Shown one piece after another: positions 23,330-34,543 of a DNA stretch of 64,000 bases. The position numbers and the translations under genes were made by a program. The notes under the pieces were generated by a model that saw only the letters and a list, made by a program, of their open reading frames with translations, was not told the origin of the DNA and ran no database searches. The stretch comes from Cinnamomum chago (taxonomy: Eukaryota; Streptophyta; Magnoliopsida; Laurales; Lauraceae): the NCBI GenBank assembly GCA_038049695.1, contig CP142454.1:15198501-15262500 (forward strand). The letters are read 5' to 3'. Numbering within the stretch: the first letter of the stretch is position 1; each line of letters starts with the position of its first letter.

Positions 23330-24092
23330 TACTACGGTGTTTCATGGTTGTGGAATTTTACTATGGCGTTTCATTCTCTTTGCCATCCTTTGGAATGTTT
23401 AGCAAGAAAGAAATGAGAGGATTTTCAGAAATTCTTCGGCTTCAGTGGAGGACTTGACTTCCAAGGTTAAACTTTCAATCGCCGCTCGTTTTCTATAATT
23501 AGGAAGCGACCAGCAGGCGTGTTGAAATTTAACATTGCTGGTGCTACTTGAGAAAAGCAGGGGCCAACGGGTATTGGTGGTGTGCTTTGTAATGACAATG
23601 GTGAGGTGTTACTTATGTTCTTAAAAAATGTGAGGGTTAGAGATTCCACTGAAGCAGTAGGGTTGGTAATTTTGGAAGCCCTCCAGATCTTCTCAGCTAC
23701 TTTCCATGGGCAAGTAGCCACTGGTGGTGGAGATTGATTCTTCTAACGTGAAGGGTTGGTCCTTAAAGTGCACAGTTCTTGGCCTTGGAAGTTCCAATTT
23801 CAGTTCAACGAGATTAAGGAGTTGTCATCTTCTTTGTTTGACACCTTCCGGCATGAGTTGATGTCCACTAATAGCATGGCAGACGCATTGGCTAACCAAT
23901 AGGGGATAGATCTTCTCCATAGGTGGGGTTATTAATGTAAATCTCGATTTGGGCAATATTTTGGGAGTTCTTCTTTCTTTGTCGGGTGGGGTATAATGCT
24001 CTTATATCCATTTATTTTTAGCGTTCTCTCTTGTGTTCCTCGCTTTATGCTTTCTTGGTCAATAAAGTTTCTATTACTGATAAAAAAAAAAA
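23330..24092 (+). pseudogene. 3' end of a LINE with RNase H domain and poly-A tail
   Basis: Plus-strand frames read WQERNERIFRNSSASVEDL, typical of the zinc-binding region after LINE reverse transcriptase. An RNase H-like domain follows (KFNIAGAT, GPTGIGGVLCNDNGEV, ILEALQIFSA and NSMADALA), with several stops and frame changes. It ends with AATAAAG and an A tail of about 11 at 24082-24092. This is a 5'-truncated, decayed L1-type retrotransposon, the usual product of incomplete target-primed reverse transcription. Confidence 0.8.
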
Positions 24093-24661
24093 CAATGAAA
24101 GAAATAGGGAATTGATGAGACAAGTCAAAATACAATTTATTTCCCATTTACAGAAGTCACCCTAGCATTTTAGTAATATGAAATCACAGATTTATTTATT
24201 TACTTCTGTTCCCTGTACATGAATTTTAGACACTCACATATCCAAGCTATAACAAGTATCACTTGAGATCTGTACTAAAATGTAAAGGTTCCTGGATCTC
24301 CCACAGTTAAGACCAACTCGAATCATCCTTTTATATGTAAACTTTAACAGAGGACAATCAATGAATAGAAGTAAGGAATATTAGTGTGTCAGAGAAATAA
24401 GAATCACTTCTATATGCCTTCAAAAGGATGCAGCAAAAACCAAATGAAATCACCTCTGATAATCAGTAAAGCTAAACAAAGGTTTTTCATGAGTTCAGAA
24501 AGCGCATTACATCAATAAAAGTTCTTCATGAGTTTGGTAAAGCACGTGAAAAAATGTATTTACAGACAATTTTGACCCAACAGGATTTAGGATTCTTGAA
24601 TCACATAGTAAAAGTTAGACCAACCTATCTTAAAAATCCAATTTGTCAACCCAAATCTGAT
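24093..24661. other. Short interval between LINE and syntaxin 3' end
   Basis: AT-rich sequence that should include the 3' UTR and polyadenylation region of the minus-strand syntaxin gene. Nothing else is supported. Confidence 0.4.
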
Positions 24662-25561
24662 TCAAGAACTGGTAGATATGAGAACAATGCCAACCAATAT
24701 CAATATCAGCACCAAAACCATAATCCAGACCACCCATTTCCGGTGCTTCTTTCTTGTTGCATTTGCAGCAGCAAGATGTTTAGTCCCACCACTGATGTAA
24801 ACACCAGCACGGACCACATTTTGCTCAATATCATCAACGTGTTCGCCTTGTGCCTCAACCAAAAGAGCCATGTCTAGAAAGACCTGGTGCAGTTTCATCA
24901 AGCTCCTCTGTATCTGCTTCACAGCCTCCTGTCTCTCCTGGTTTCCTAAATTCAACTCCCCATTCTTTTCAAAAGCCTCGATTTGCCCGCCTCCCAGGAG
25001 CATCTTCTCAATTATCTCCTCACCTGCTTCCTGGCCAGTTGCATTGAAATACCTCCTTTTCAGGTCCTCTTTATGTTCTGCAATTATTCCCTCCCTCAAT
25101 GAATTAAACTCATTCATCATATCACGAAGCTTGCTTCTTAGACCATTTGTGACTGAAATCCTCGTCCTGTCAATGGAGCTTCCCTCCTTGTATCCTGGTG
25201 ATATCCCACGGTTGGCAACGTTTGATCGGTCTAATGCTTCCAATCTTGCTTTGATAACTTGTGCCTTGCGCAGGATAGTGACCATGTCCGAATCCATCTG
25301 ATCTCTCAGACCTCGAAGGATTTTTGCACTGTGAGTAGATTTTGTATCGTTGTGTAGCGCTTGAAGATCGAGCAAGAGATTGTTGATTCCTTCCATATCG
25401 ACCTTCATCGCACCAATCTCTTCAAAGAACTGAGCCAGGTTCTCATTCTCTGCATGGCTGAGTCCAGCTGTCTCAAAATCGAGCCCTGTTTCAAGGTCAT
25501 TTGATGAATATTTCTTCAATTCCACGTAGTCCAGGAAAGATTTTGTCATAAGATCATTCAT
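24662..25561 (-). CDS. SYP112: Syntaxin of plants, SYP112-like plasma-membrane Qa-SNARE
   Basis: A 299-residue protein from ATG 25561, chosen because MNDLMTKSFLDYVELKK matches the conserved start of SYP11/SYP12 syntaxins; upstream in-frame residues belong to the leader. An Habc helical region spans roughly residues 35-180 (QFFEEIGAMK; ILRGLRDQMDSDMVTILRKA). The Qa-SNARE motif is at about 205-265, with the zero-layer Gln in LHQVFLDMALLVE. A single C-terminal transmembrane anchor (VVWIMVLVLILILVGIVLI) ends three residues before the stop. It is intron-free and complete. Such syntaxins pair with SNAP25-type and VAMP partners to fuse vesicles at the plasma membrane or cell plate. The wording of the Habc region (TKSTHSAKILRGLRD, ALDRSNVANR) favours SYP112 over KNOLLE/SYP111; this is by recall of the family, not alignment. 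Confidence 0.93.
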   Translation of the reverse strand: MNDLMTKSFLDYVELKKYSSNDLETGLDFETAGLSHAENENLAQFFEEIGAMKVDMEGINNLLLDLQALHNDTKSTHSAKILRGLRDQMDSDMVTILRKAQVIKARLEALDRSNVANRGISPGYKEGSSIDRTRISVTNGLRSKLRDMMNEFNSLREGIIAEHKEDLKRRYFNATGQEAGEEIIEKMLLGGGQIEAFEKNGELNLGNQERQEAVKQIQRSLMKLHQVFLDMALLVEAQGEHVDDIEQNVVRAGVYISGGTKHLAAANATRKKHRKWVVWIMVLVLILILVGIVLISTSS

Positions 25562-25588
25562 CTTGACAGAGATATATAAAAGAAAACC

Positions 25589-26766
25589 CTGCATAAAAAT
25601 CCAAAGAAACAATGGAATTAAAGAAAATTAGAAAAACAAATCCCAGTGGCAAAGCAATCAAATGCATGTTATACATTCAGTTTAGAATCTTCTAAACAGA
25701 TGCTGATGAAGAATACCCCAAATTCATAAAACTGAAGTAGAGGGTACAATGAACCCTAGTGCAAAACAATAAAATCTACAAAAATATATTAGAATTAAAC
25801 AAGCCTTTTGCTTCAGAAACTACTTAGACACCCTTCAGATATTAATGCAGAAGAAATTTTACACAAATCTGTATAGAAATTCAATTCTCAGGCGACCCTG
25901 ATGATCTTCCCAGGTCTCAAAATCCCCACAGTGAAGAGATGTCAAAGAAACTGGTAGAAACATTCAAAAGAAAGGGAATTCAAGGAAAAAGAAGATAACC
26001 CAAATTCTTATAATCAGAGATGTCGAGCAAAACCCTAAAAAATCAAGGTTTAGTAAATCAAGAAACCCCAAGAATCATGAGATAGAAAAAATGCTGCATG
26101 ACCTTGAAGAAACTGGAGAGATGGATTTCCTTCTCGGGTGTCATTTCCCACAATGAGAGATCAGGAGACTAATTCATGAAAACTGAAGGAAGAAAAAGAA
26201 AAAAAAAAAAAAAAAAACCCTAAGAACAATTGACTTTAAGAAATCAAGAAACCCTAAGAATGACAATATGGCAGATTTTCTTCCAGGATCTCAAAAACTC
26301 CCCCTGTGAGACATCAAAAGAAAACAAATCCAAGAAAACGAATAAAACCCAGATCCTTGTAATCATACCCTCTAGAGAAATCAATCAGTCCATGAAAATG
26401 ACTTCATTAAGAAGAACCCCCAATGCTTAAGATTTAAAAATAATCAAGAAACCCCAAGATTCACAAGACAGCAGATTTTCTTTCCGGGTCTCAAAACTCC
26501 CACAGTGAGAGATGAGAAGGGGAACTGGTAGACAGATTCAAAGACCAAATGAATTCATTTCAAGAAAACCCCAATTAGAAAAAAAGGATCAGATTCTTGT
26601 TATCGGAGGAGATGCTACTAAAAACCATTCCATCGATATGGGTTTAAGATTCTCCAAAGAAACATTGGGGGCTTTCAGAAAGAAAAACAAAAAACAAAAC
26701 AAAAAAAAAAAAAAAAGAAACCCTAGAAACAGAAGATGAAAGGTAGAAAAAATTAACCCACATCAC
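25589..26766 (-). other. Probable 5'-UTR intron of the syntaxin gene
   Basis: On the minus strand a donor-like CTTCAAG/GTGATG lies at 26767/26766 and an acceptor TTTATGCAG at 25591-25589, 28 bases upstream of the start codon. This would remove about 1.2 kb of leader. A second CTTCAAG/GTCATG at about 26103 could be an alternative donor. Inferred from splice motifs only. Confidence 0.5.
25900..26620 (-). repeat. Diverged tandem units in the syntaxin leader
   Basis: The phrase TCTCAAAACTCCCACAGTGAGA and variants occur near 25916, 26134, 26289 and 26491. Each is accompanied by AAATCAAGAAACCCCAAGAAT-like and CAGATTCTTGTAATC-like blocks. Spacing is about 150-220 bases. The units may be duplicated copies of a first exon plus donor. 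Confidence 0.6.
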
Positions 26767-26899
26767 CTTGAAGAAATCTGGCTTTGGGTTTGAAAGGAGA
26801 CTGCAATCTTCTTCTGGCCAACTTTTGATTTTGATTACAGAAGGCTCTTTTGCCCGTTTCTGTTTGTTTGAAAAACTTTTGAAAAGGAGCGGGAGCCGG

Positions 26900-28729
26900 A
26901 CAGGAGTTGCGTTGTGACGGTTACAGGATGAATTCTAGGGTCCTGAGCCTCACATGTGACTGCATTTTGCCGCTGCAAATATCCGCACACTTTTGACCTC
27001 TTTCATGGGAGTTTGGGCCTCAACTCAACATGGTTTGAGCCTTTTGTCCTAGACTAGACATTACACATTCATTAACCAAACTCGATTAGCATTGCCACAA
27101 ATTCAACACTCATCTAGGTTACAGGCATTTTATTTCATGGCATGAACCTTCCATGGAACAAAATTTTGAGTTGTCAATTTATAATTTATAAAATGAGATA
27201 TATAAATAGAGTTATTTTAGTAAGAGTTGATCACACCATAAGATTTTATCATTTGATATGAATAATTTGATTAATATATATGCATGAGATTTTGCAAATC
27301 AGGCTTTGAATCAAACAGGTAGTCTTAAAATTTTGGGACGAAGGATATTTATTTTGAGTAGCTTTCAATAAGTGAACCCCGTTGTGGGGTTCCATTTCTT
27401 CAACTTAGGATCTCTCTAGGTCAGAGCATTAGAGGATTCAGACTATTCATTTGATTCTAAACGATTTAGACCAACTAATCTTAACTAATGGCTAGATTTT
27501 CCTATCAAAATTTTAAAAAAAATCAATGGCTAGATTAAGGCATATTTGAGGCCCTCAAAATTGTACCTCTTCTAATTAGAAGGGATTTTTTTTTATCCAC
27601 AGATGCGAAGGCCTTTTGAGCCCGACCCTGCTTCCAATTGATTTTCATACTTTTAGATGGTCCCATGGGCTGAATCCTTTCAATCTTAGGAATATGCCTG
27701 GTCTTTTGCGTAAATGACTTGAAATTGCATTCATCTATTAAAAATAATAATAATAAAACAAAAAAAGGCCCTATAAGTTTTCTTGTAATTTTATGTGGTT
27801 TTAAATAATTCTTTCTATTAGTACTATGGATTGAATCTTATGAAAGTCAGGATCCTAGCCATGTAAGGTTGTCACCCTCTTATAAGGGTACCCGTTTTGG
27901 CCCAAGCCTTCTAAAAGCCCACTGAATGAGAGCTGGTTTTCTTCTTAAAATGTCCAACGGTAAGTAGGGACCCATTTTTGCAGGCCCACCAATTTGCGGG
28001 CTGGACCCAACCCAATCCGGCCATCTCATGCTTTTTTGGGGCCTTGCCAAGCATGTTATATGAATAGACAAAAGTGACAGAAGTTTGATTCTTTGGTTCA
28101 ACTGTTCAACTGAATGTAATTTAGCTGATCTAATCTTCAAGAGCATGAAAGCAAATTCTTCTGATTCTTTATGATTTTGTGGTGCCCCTCAAGTGATTTT
28201 AGGGGGAAGGAAGGGATTTTGAAGTACATATTTGTCATGCCCTCATGACCTAGGATTACATGGGTTGGGCACATATCCTACGTTCATTTGGGCTACTCAT
28301 TGACACCATGTCTTAGATTGGAAATGACTCATAATGATTTGAAACTATTGACCAACGTTTGTGCATCACTTTTCTTAAACTGAAGCAAAGAAGTGGAATG
28401 GAGAAAAGGAAATTTTCATTACCACACAACTTAAGAGATTCAGCCAAATGATGCTCAACTTTTGTCACTATAGAGTGTAGACATCTTTCAGAGCTTTCTC
28501 ATGATATACTTTCAACTAATTTCCTGTGTGTCGCACACTTCCTCCCTCAATTCCTCTAATAAAATTTTACAACCAAACATGTTTTTGAATTGCAAGGATA
28601 TATGAGATCAATGAACACACTTCATATATAAGCACTCATACATATTGTTCAGTGGTGCAGGATTTGACATTTTATCTACTAATACACATTTTGTTGAATG
28701 GTTTGGAATTCAAGGAATCAATACCCAAC
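26900..28729. other. Gene-free stretch upstream of the syntaxin gene
   Basis: The first few hundred bases upstream of 26880 should hold the syntaxin promoter, but no TATA box could be singled out. The remainder is AT-rich with no supported gene. Confidence 0.4.
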
Positions 28730-28843
28730 ATGTTGAAGAGAAAATCCAGGACCAAGCCTCCTCCAAAGAAGCAAATGGACAAGCTTAATGCTATCTTCAA
28801 TTGTCCCTTCTGCGAGAAAATAGAAGACACTCGCGCTCCATAG
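28730..28843 (+). pseudogene. ELOF1: Fragment of transcription elongation factor 1 homolog (ELOF1)
   Basis: The peptide from ATG 28730 reads MLKRKSRTKPPPKKQMDKL, then AIFNCPFC. This is the highly conserved N-terminus of eukaryotic ELOF1, a small zinc-binding protein that travels with RNA polymerase II. Similarity stops after the first Cys-x2-Cys pair (28813), and the frame ends ten codons later at TAG. The second Cys pair and the rest of the roughly 85-residue protein are not found nearby. The Gly expected after the initiator Met is replaced. Most likely a truncated gene or exon copy, not a functional gene. Confidence 0.8.
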
Positions 28844-29510
28844 CAGTGTTGAAAGAAATAAAAGATTGATTTTCTTCTCTTCATCCTGGCCTGCGAGGGT
28901 ACGAAGTTAATTAAGGCCTAGGTAGTGCTGGCCCTACAAGGGCTTTGGCCTGCCTTGAGCCCGGCCTGCATATGTTAAGGATAGGGTAATTAAAGTTGGC
29001 TCCTCGACAGAGCCAGCTAGATCCTTTTGACAGCCCGGCATCTAAATGTCTCTACCTTATATTGTTTAGTCTTGCCTCTTCAATCCTCCTCCTTTTTAGA
29101 GCTGAGTTTACCGTAAATTCGCTAAAAAATTATCACTCAGACACAATCCTAGTAAATCAAATACTAAATAAGTGAGGGTGTCATTTACTTCCCTACCTAT
29201 TATTATTCATTCATGTCCTCTTTAAGACTCCGTTGTTGACTCACTTCAAGCTTGTTATGGCATTGGACCATGGTTCCTATGAGGTCGACCTTATCCATCG
29301 CAGATATAGATATAGGATATCAGATATATATGTTGTCGCATTCACTGGAACCAAGTCAATCAACTTTCTCCAATATGACATCTGAAATGGAGAAAGAATC
29401 CAGTGTTCTGTCACCGTTGCTGCCAACGGTGCTGATGGCAGCTATACTTGGATGTTACTCCTTGTGTCCAGCCCGGAGTCTTGAATCCTCTTTAGCAACT
29501 ATTAAATTGA
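28844..29510. other. Gene-free stretch
   Basis: Contains a GGCCT-rich short repeat region at about 28886-28975 (GGCCTGCGAGG, GGCCTGCCTTGAGCCCGGCC) of unknown nature. No coding region supported. Confidence 0.4.
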
Positions 29511-29528
29511 ACTCCATCCTCCAGCCCA

Positions 29529-29765
29529 AAGGGGTTGGTAAGTGGTTATGACCATGGTTTCTCTTTCTTCCGAAGTTAGAGGTTCTGGTATCGATCATCG
29601 GTTCCCCCCTCATTTGGAACCGAATGTTGAATCTACTAGTGCTACCACCTGGGGGCACAGGCCGGGGTTTTACCCGGGTTCTCTCTGGGCCCGGAGGGAT
29701 TAGTCCAGCCCAAAGGGTTAGGAACTCTTCGTTAGAAAAAATAAATAAATAAATAAATAAATAAA
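29529..29765 (+). mobile_element. tRNA-derived SINE with target duplications
   Basis: About 237 bp flanked by imperfect 17-18-bp duplications (ACTCCATCCTCCAGCCCA at 29511-29528; the right copy at 29766-29782 lacks one base and has one change). Near the start is a pol III A-box-like GGTTGGTAAGTGG and further on a degenerate B-box near GTATCGATC. The body ends GGCCCGGAGGGATTAGTCCA, similar in style to plant Au-type SINEs. The tail is (AAAT)n. Long duplications and an A-rich tail indicate LINE-driven retroposition. Confidence 0.75.
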
Positions 29766-29782
29766 ACTCATCCTCCAACCCA

Positions 29783-30060
29783 CACGGATAGAATCCGAAC
29801 CGTTCAAGGTGCTCAATTGTTTTGTGGGACCCAGCCCTTTTGAATTAAAACTCAAGGATAAATCAATTGAGGTGATCGAATTCATCTTGAACATTCAAAA
29901 ATTATATCTATGTGGGCCCTAGTGGATTTCCAAACTTGTGTTACACGGTCCGCATAATAGCTGTGACAAAGGATCCGGACTCCCCTAGTATGACCCAAAT
30001 AGATTATATCATGAATATGTCTTGGGTGCTGCACTTTTCCAAGGGCCCATTTTGTTTTGT
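29783..30060. other. Short unassigned interval
   Basis: No supported feature; plain intergenic sequence. Confidence 0.35.
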
Positions 30061-30590
30061 GTGATTGAAATTCTAGTAAATCCTAGAAATTTGAAAACAT
30101 ATTTGATTAGAAGTTAACTGGAGAAACAATGCTAAATATTTAAAAAATGACCATCAAATCTCTCTCTAAAAAATGAATTAAGGAGAGATGGAAAATGAAT
30201 ACCAGCAAAACCTTAGGAAGTCACGAATCCATCCGTATCTCTACTTATATCCGTCACCTCTCGTCTCTTTAATAATATTATTTTGGAGCTCATTTGACCA
30301 ATTCCAACTATTTCTATGCAAACAAATTGGGCTATGCAATTGAATTTCTAAGTATTCTAAGACTTTGTATTTCTATAAAATGATTAACAATGAAGAATTA
30401 ACTGTGAATTTTGAAAAATGACTATCAAATAACCTCCCCTTCAACAGAAAGTAATTCAAGGGAAAATGAGAAATGGATACACCCTTTTAATTAAAATCAA
30501 GGCCCATCTACATTATCGTTTTATATCCTTCACCTCTCACTTGATATTCTTAAACTCTTACCTCTTTAATAATCTTCTATTTTCACAAGG
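30061..30590 (+). repeat. Old tandem duplication, unit about 260 bp
   Basis: Two halves (about 30061-30300 and 30330-30590) share, in order, a TGATTAACAATG/GGAGAAACAATG block, GAAAAATGACTATCAAAT, GAGAAATGGATAC, CCGTCACCTCTC and CTCTTTAATAAT, with many substitutions. Non-coding. Confidence 0.6.
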
Positions 30591-31540
30591 AAAGGAATTC
30601 TCCATTCCTACATCTAGCTGTGCATAATCAACAAAGTCTAGATGCCCTATGTGCTCTCCCACACGCTTCATCCGAGTGGGAATGTGTACAATTCCATTAT
30701 GGGTCCTACCTGTTGATAATTCAAACCGTTAAAACTGAATATCATCCCTCTAATGGCATGCCTTCAAATTTTACGTCAATAGGATTTGGTTTAGATTGAT
30801 CAAATGACTAATAACATGATTAGCACAATCTTAGATATTATTAATTAACGCATTTATATGTTCAATTCTACTGTGTGACCAAATCTTATTGAAGTGAAAT
30901 TTATCGATATATTGCCTATAAGCGATGGAATTAAATTTTAACTGTTGGGATTATCAATAGGAGGTCACTACTAAAATTGTTCCACACATCCTCTCAAAGG
31001 GAAGGGTGTGGGAGATCACTGAGGAGGTTCGGACTCCAAATCATTGTAGTCTTCACGACGTCAAAACGCCGCAAATTTCGTTTCTTTTGGGCCGATTCAC
31101 ATCCCATTTTTCCTGTTCAAATGGCAAACGAATATGGGGAAAGAGTCAATCAAGAAACATGTCACATCTAGATGGAGCCAGCAATACATCCCACAAACCC
31201 CAGATTCCAGAAGACAAAGTCACGACACCAAGATATCCAATATCAAAGCCACCTTCATTTCATCTGGATCTATTAAGATATTCGAGTACCAGGTAGCAGT
31301 AGTGGCAATCACCCAAGCTGACGAATACGTGCACTAACTACAGTTAAGTTGGCGTTTTCTGTCTCCTTTTTTGTGGATAAGAACAAAGTAGAGGAGAAAG
31401 CTCCCTCCCACACCCCAATTATATCCGGCTAGACTTTATCAGGAAAAAAAAAAAAGTTATATCTCTCTATAGCTTTCCATACATCAATTTAACAGATCTT
31501 TTCTGTGTTAGGTCCAAGAAGGAAAGAGGCATTTGGGGTG
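30591..31540. other. Upstream region of the 31.5-kb gene
   Basis: The last about 150 bases before ATG 31541 are likely 5' UTR and promoter (A run near 31444-31455). No convincing TATA box was singled out. Short open frames at 30977-31337 show no family motifs. Confidence 0.35.
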
Positions 31541-33314
31541 ATGGGTTCTCTTATGGCAGGATGGGATTCACATGTTGCAGATCAAAAATCTGGTAATTTC
31601 ACCTAGTAATTTGATTTCTTGGTTTGTTGTATTATAAGTTTTTTTGAGGTTTCTAATAGTGGCTCTTTCAGTAGTGTATCAAAGGAATAGATCATTCACC
31701 AAAGGAGAGATTGAGGCCTATTGGAAGTCAAGGAAGAGGACAGAAGATGAACATCTCAAAGCAATTTCTAATGTGCTGGAGAATAGTCAGGTCATTTATT
31801 TATAAGATCTGGACTTGTTTAAAGTAATAGTAGCAATAATTAAGATTTGTTTCAATGTTAGAATCATCATCTTAGTTTTACCTCATCAATTTATGAAAAC
31901 CCAATTTATTTCTTTCTGAACTTTACACAGTTTGCTTCCCAAATGTACAAGTGAAATTTTAAAGGACTTTGTTTTATAATCTTTCGTAAAGAAAACTCTA
32001 GACAACTTCTATCACTTGAGAAGGACATGCATATAAGAGAAGGGAAGGAAAATCTGAAGTTTTTTCTATGTTTGAAATTCCTCGAAGACCAACACCATGT
32101 CACCCCAAATCTGACATCCTGCATGTGCATCTAACAACTTCATTATAAAGGGTCATCTGGGCACGCTTGTGGACCCTTGAAATCTGTTCCAGCTGCTCCC
32201 CTTGAGAGGGGGAGTTCCATAGAATCGAAGAAAAATTACTTGCTTTCCATATTTATTTATTTTTTACTGGTAAACCCACAAGCCCCATGTTTTTACACTG
32301 ATCTGAATGAGACGCACCATTGGATAAAAATATTGTTAAACTTGAAGGCCATGAATCATATGGTTAGGATGGTCGTACAGACTTGAAATTTTGTACACAT
32401 GTAGGTCCTACCTAAATCTTTCGATCTCCCCACCTTCCCTGTGATTGGTGGGGTCATAGGTGGTGGGGTAGTCCTCATGGTGCTCTTTGTAAGACATCAG
32501 GACAGGAGCCCGGACTTCTTGTCTCAGATCATTGTTTTTCGAAGGGCAGCCTGTCCCCTCTTAATATCTAATTGTTTCAAACAGAGGATGAATAGATTCT
32601 ACCTTCTTGTGGTTTTGAGTTTCCCATGGTTTGAAAGAGTTTTTTTGGTCATCATTATCGCATCTGGTTACTATCTTTAAACTAATCAACTAATAATATA
32701 TTTTGTTTTTCCATTTTCAGCTGATGGTACCATTCCTTTCTTATTTTCTCTCGCTCGAATTTATCAATGGTTTTGAAAAATCAATATTTTAAAGAATGAT
32801 ATTTTTTTATACCAGTTCTTAGAAGTTCTTGATCTATAGAGTTCATTTTATGTTCAATGATGGTTAACATGTCAATGTTAAGGTCTGCTTCAGTTGGTGT
32901 AAAGGCTTTATTGAAAGAGATTCTTCCTTACTAGATACTGGATCTGTAATTCCAGAAAGGTTGATAAATTGGCTGTCTAAATTCTGAGGTAGAGGGACCT
33001 ACTATAGGATTGATGATATGTAGAATGTCTACAAGACGAAGGGCAATTGAAAGAAAGGGTTGAACTACTTCATTTAGTAAACTGAATTTCTTACCTTTCC
33101 ATTTGCATGTTTTATACTTGGGTCAATTGTGTCATTAACTGAAAGGTTGTACTGGCTGGGCATCTTCTATTTTCCATTGTCCAGTTAAATTAACCTCATT
33201 CCATGCAATTGGTTTTGGGGTTATTACATTATTCTTCTAATTAAGAATAGTGTTGTTAACTCTAATTTCTTTTGAATTCGGGTACTAATGAAATCATTAC
33301 TTAGTAGTGTATAC

Positions 33315-33356
<42 letters not shown>

Positions 33357-34543
33357 AATGGTCTGGTGAGATGGGTGGTACGTGAGCAAATTTATAGTAC
33401 CCACATGGATGCGTGCCAACAATGAAGGGCAGGGAGATGGATCCATGGGGGGGGCCCTACGTGGTTCCCACAATGGAGACCGTATGGCCCCCCTCCATTT
33501 AGCTATTCTACAGGAGAGGGCTGAGGGCTGACGTAGGACCCCTTATTTTTTCTTGTATTAGAATACTTCTCATTCGTAATTCAATCTTCTTTATTTTTAT
33601 TTTTTTTGGTTAAATACAGTTTTGTCATTTACTATGTTCAGTGGTCTGAATGTTATATTTTGCATTTGAATCCTCTGCAACTACATACCTGGCTCTCCAA
33701 GGTTTTGAGATCCATGCAGCTACAAAATATCAGGTCCAATCAATATTGGCAACCATCTAATTTGAGGCCACAAAGTAGACTGTTGAAATTAAATCTCCAT
33801 TCTTTTTTTTTTTTTTTTTCACTGATGACTATCTTTTATGGAGTTGGACCAAATAAATATAGCATCCAATTATTTTTCAATTGGCTAAATCTCAAAATCC
33901 TCTTAAATTTGACAAGTGCCAATAGACCCCATTCAAATGCTGCCTGTAGTCTTATTTTGAAAAGCAGCAGTTGAGTGTATCTGTGTCATGCTGCTGAAGC
34001 TGTGGACCATCCGGATCCTTATATTACTCATCATAAAATAGAGATGCCAAACCATCTTACAGATTTATCTCAATTCTAGAAGGGAACAGGAAAAAATAAA
34101 AAATAAAAGATACACTTCATATGTAGATTTTATGAACCCATCTGATCATAGAACAATGGTTGATGTTGTGACAGGAAAGTTTATACACCGGATCAGGGGC
34201 AACCCTCGAGAGATCAAGCTCCTTACCCCTGACTAATACACAGGGTGATTTCCTCATCGCTGATCCCAAAGCAGATCTTGAGAAGCTCAAAAAGACAAAT
34301 GCTTGGTATGTGATCCTTTTTAACCTATCCCAAAAACCCCTTTCTACTTAGAATTCAAATAATAAATGCTAACCTTGGGGTGTCCACAGGTGGACAAGAA
34401 GCAACTGGGCATTTCTGAATGAACCTCCCGTAACAGCAATGGAAGGCCCTGCTTACAAGTATGCTACACAGTACCATGTGGCCGATATTCACAAATCCAA
34501 GCCAGAGGCACAGTACCATGACCCTTCAGAACTACTACCATAA
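31541..34543 (+). CDS. Four-exon conserved plant protein of unknown function
   Basis: Predicted exons: 31541-31592, 31672-31790, 34175-34305 and 34390-34543; introns have GT-AG ends and phases agree, giving about 151 residues. The protein starts MGSLMAGWDSHVADQKS, then YQRNRSFTKGEIEAYWKSRK and TEDEHLKAIS, and ends with TNAWWTRSNWAFLNEPPV plus a polar tail. The pattern (a YQRN/TKEEIEAYW/EEHLKAIS block and a Trp-rich NWAFLNEPP block) recalls a small plant-specific family, but I cannot name it or a function. No signal peptide or membrane span. Exon 2 has two in-frame acceptors 12 bases apart (31659 and 31671), which would add or drop four residues. The donor of exon 2 (CAG/GTCATT) is weak. The 2.4-kb second intron contains an AT microsatellite. 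Convergent with the next gene. Confidence 0.8.
33317..33352. repeat. (AT)n microsatellite in intron 2
   Basis: About 18 uninterrupted AT units inside the second intron of the 31.5-kb gene, immediately followed by a GC-rich stretch at 33355-33540 of unknown origin. Confidence 0.95.

Noticed and set aside
24850..25301. Plus-strand ORFs opposite the syntaxin
   Set aside because: Shadows of a conserved SNARE coding region with no motifs of their own.
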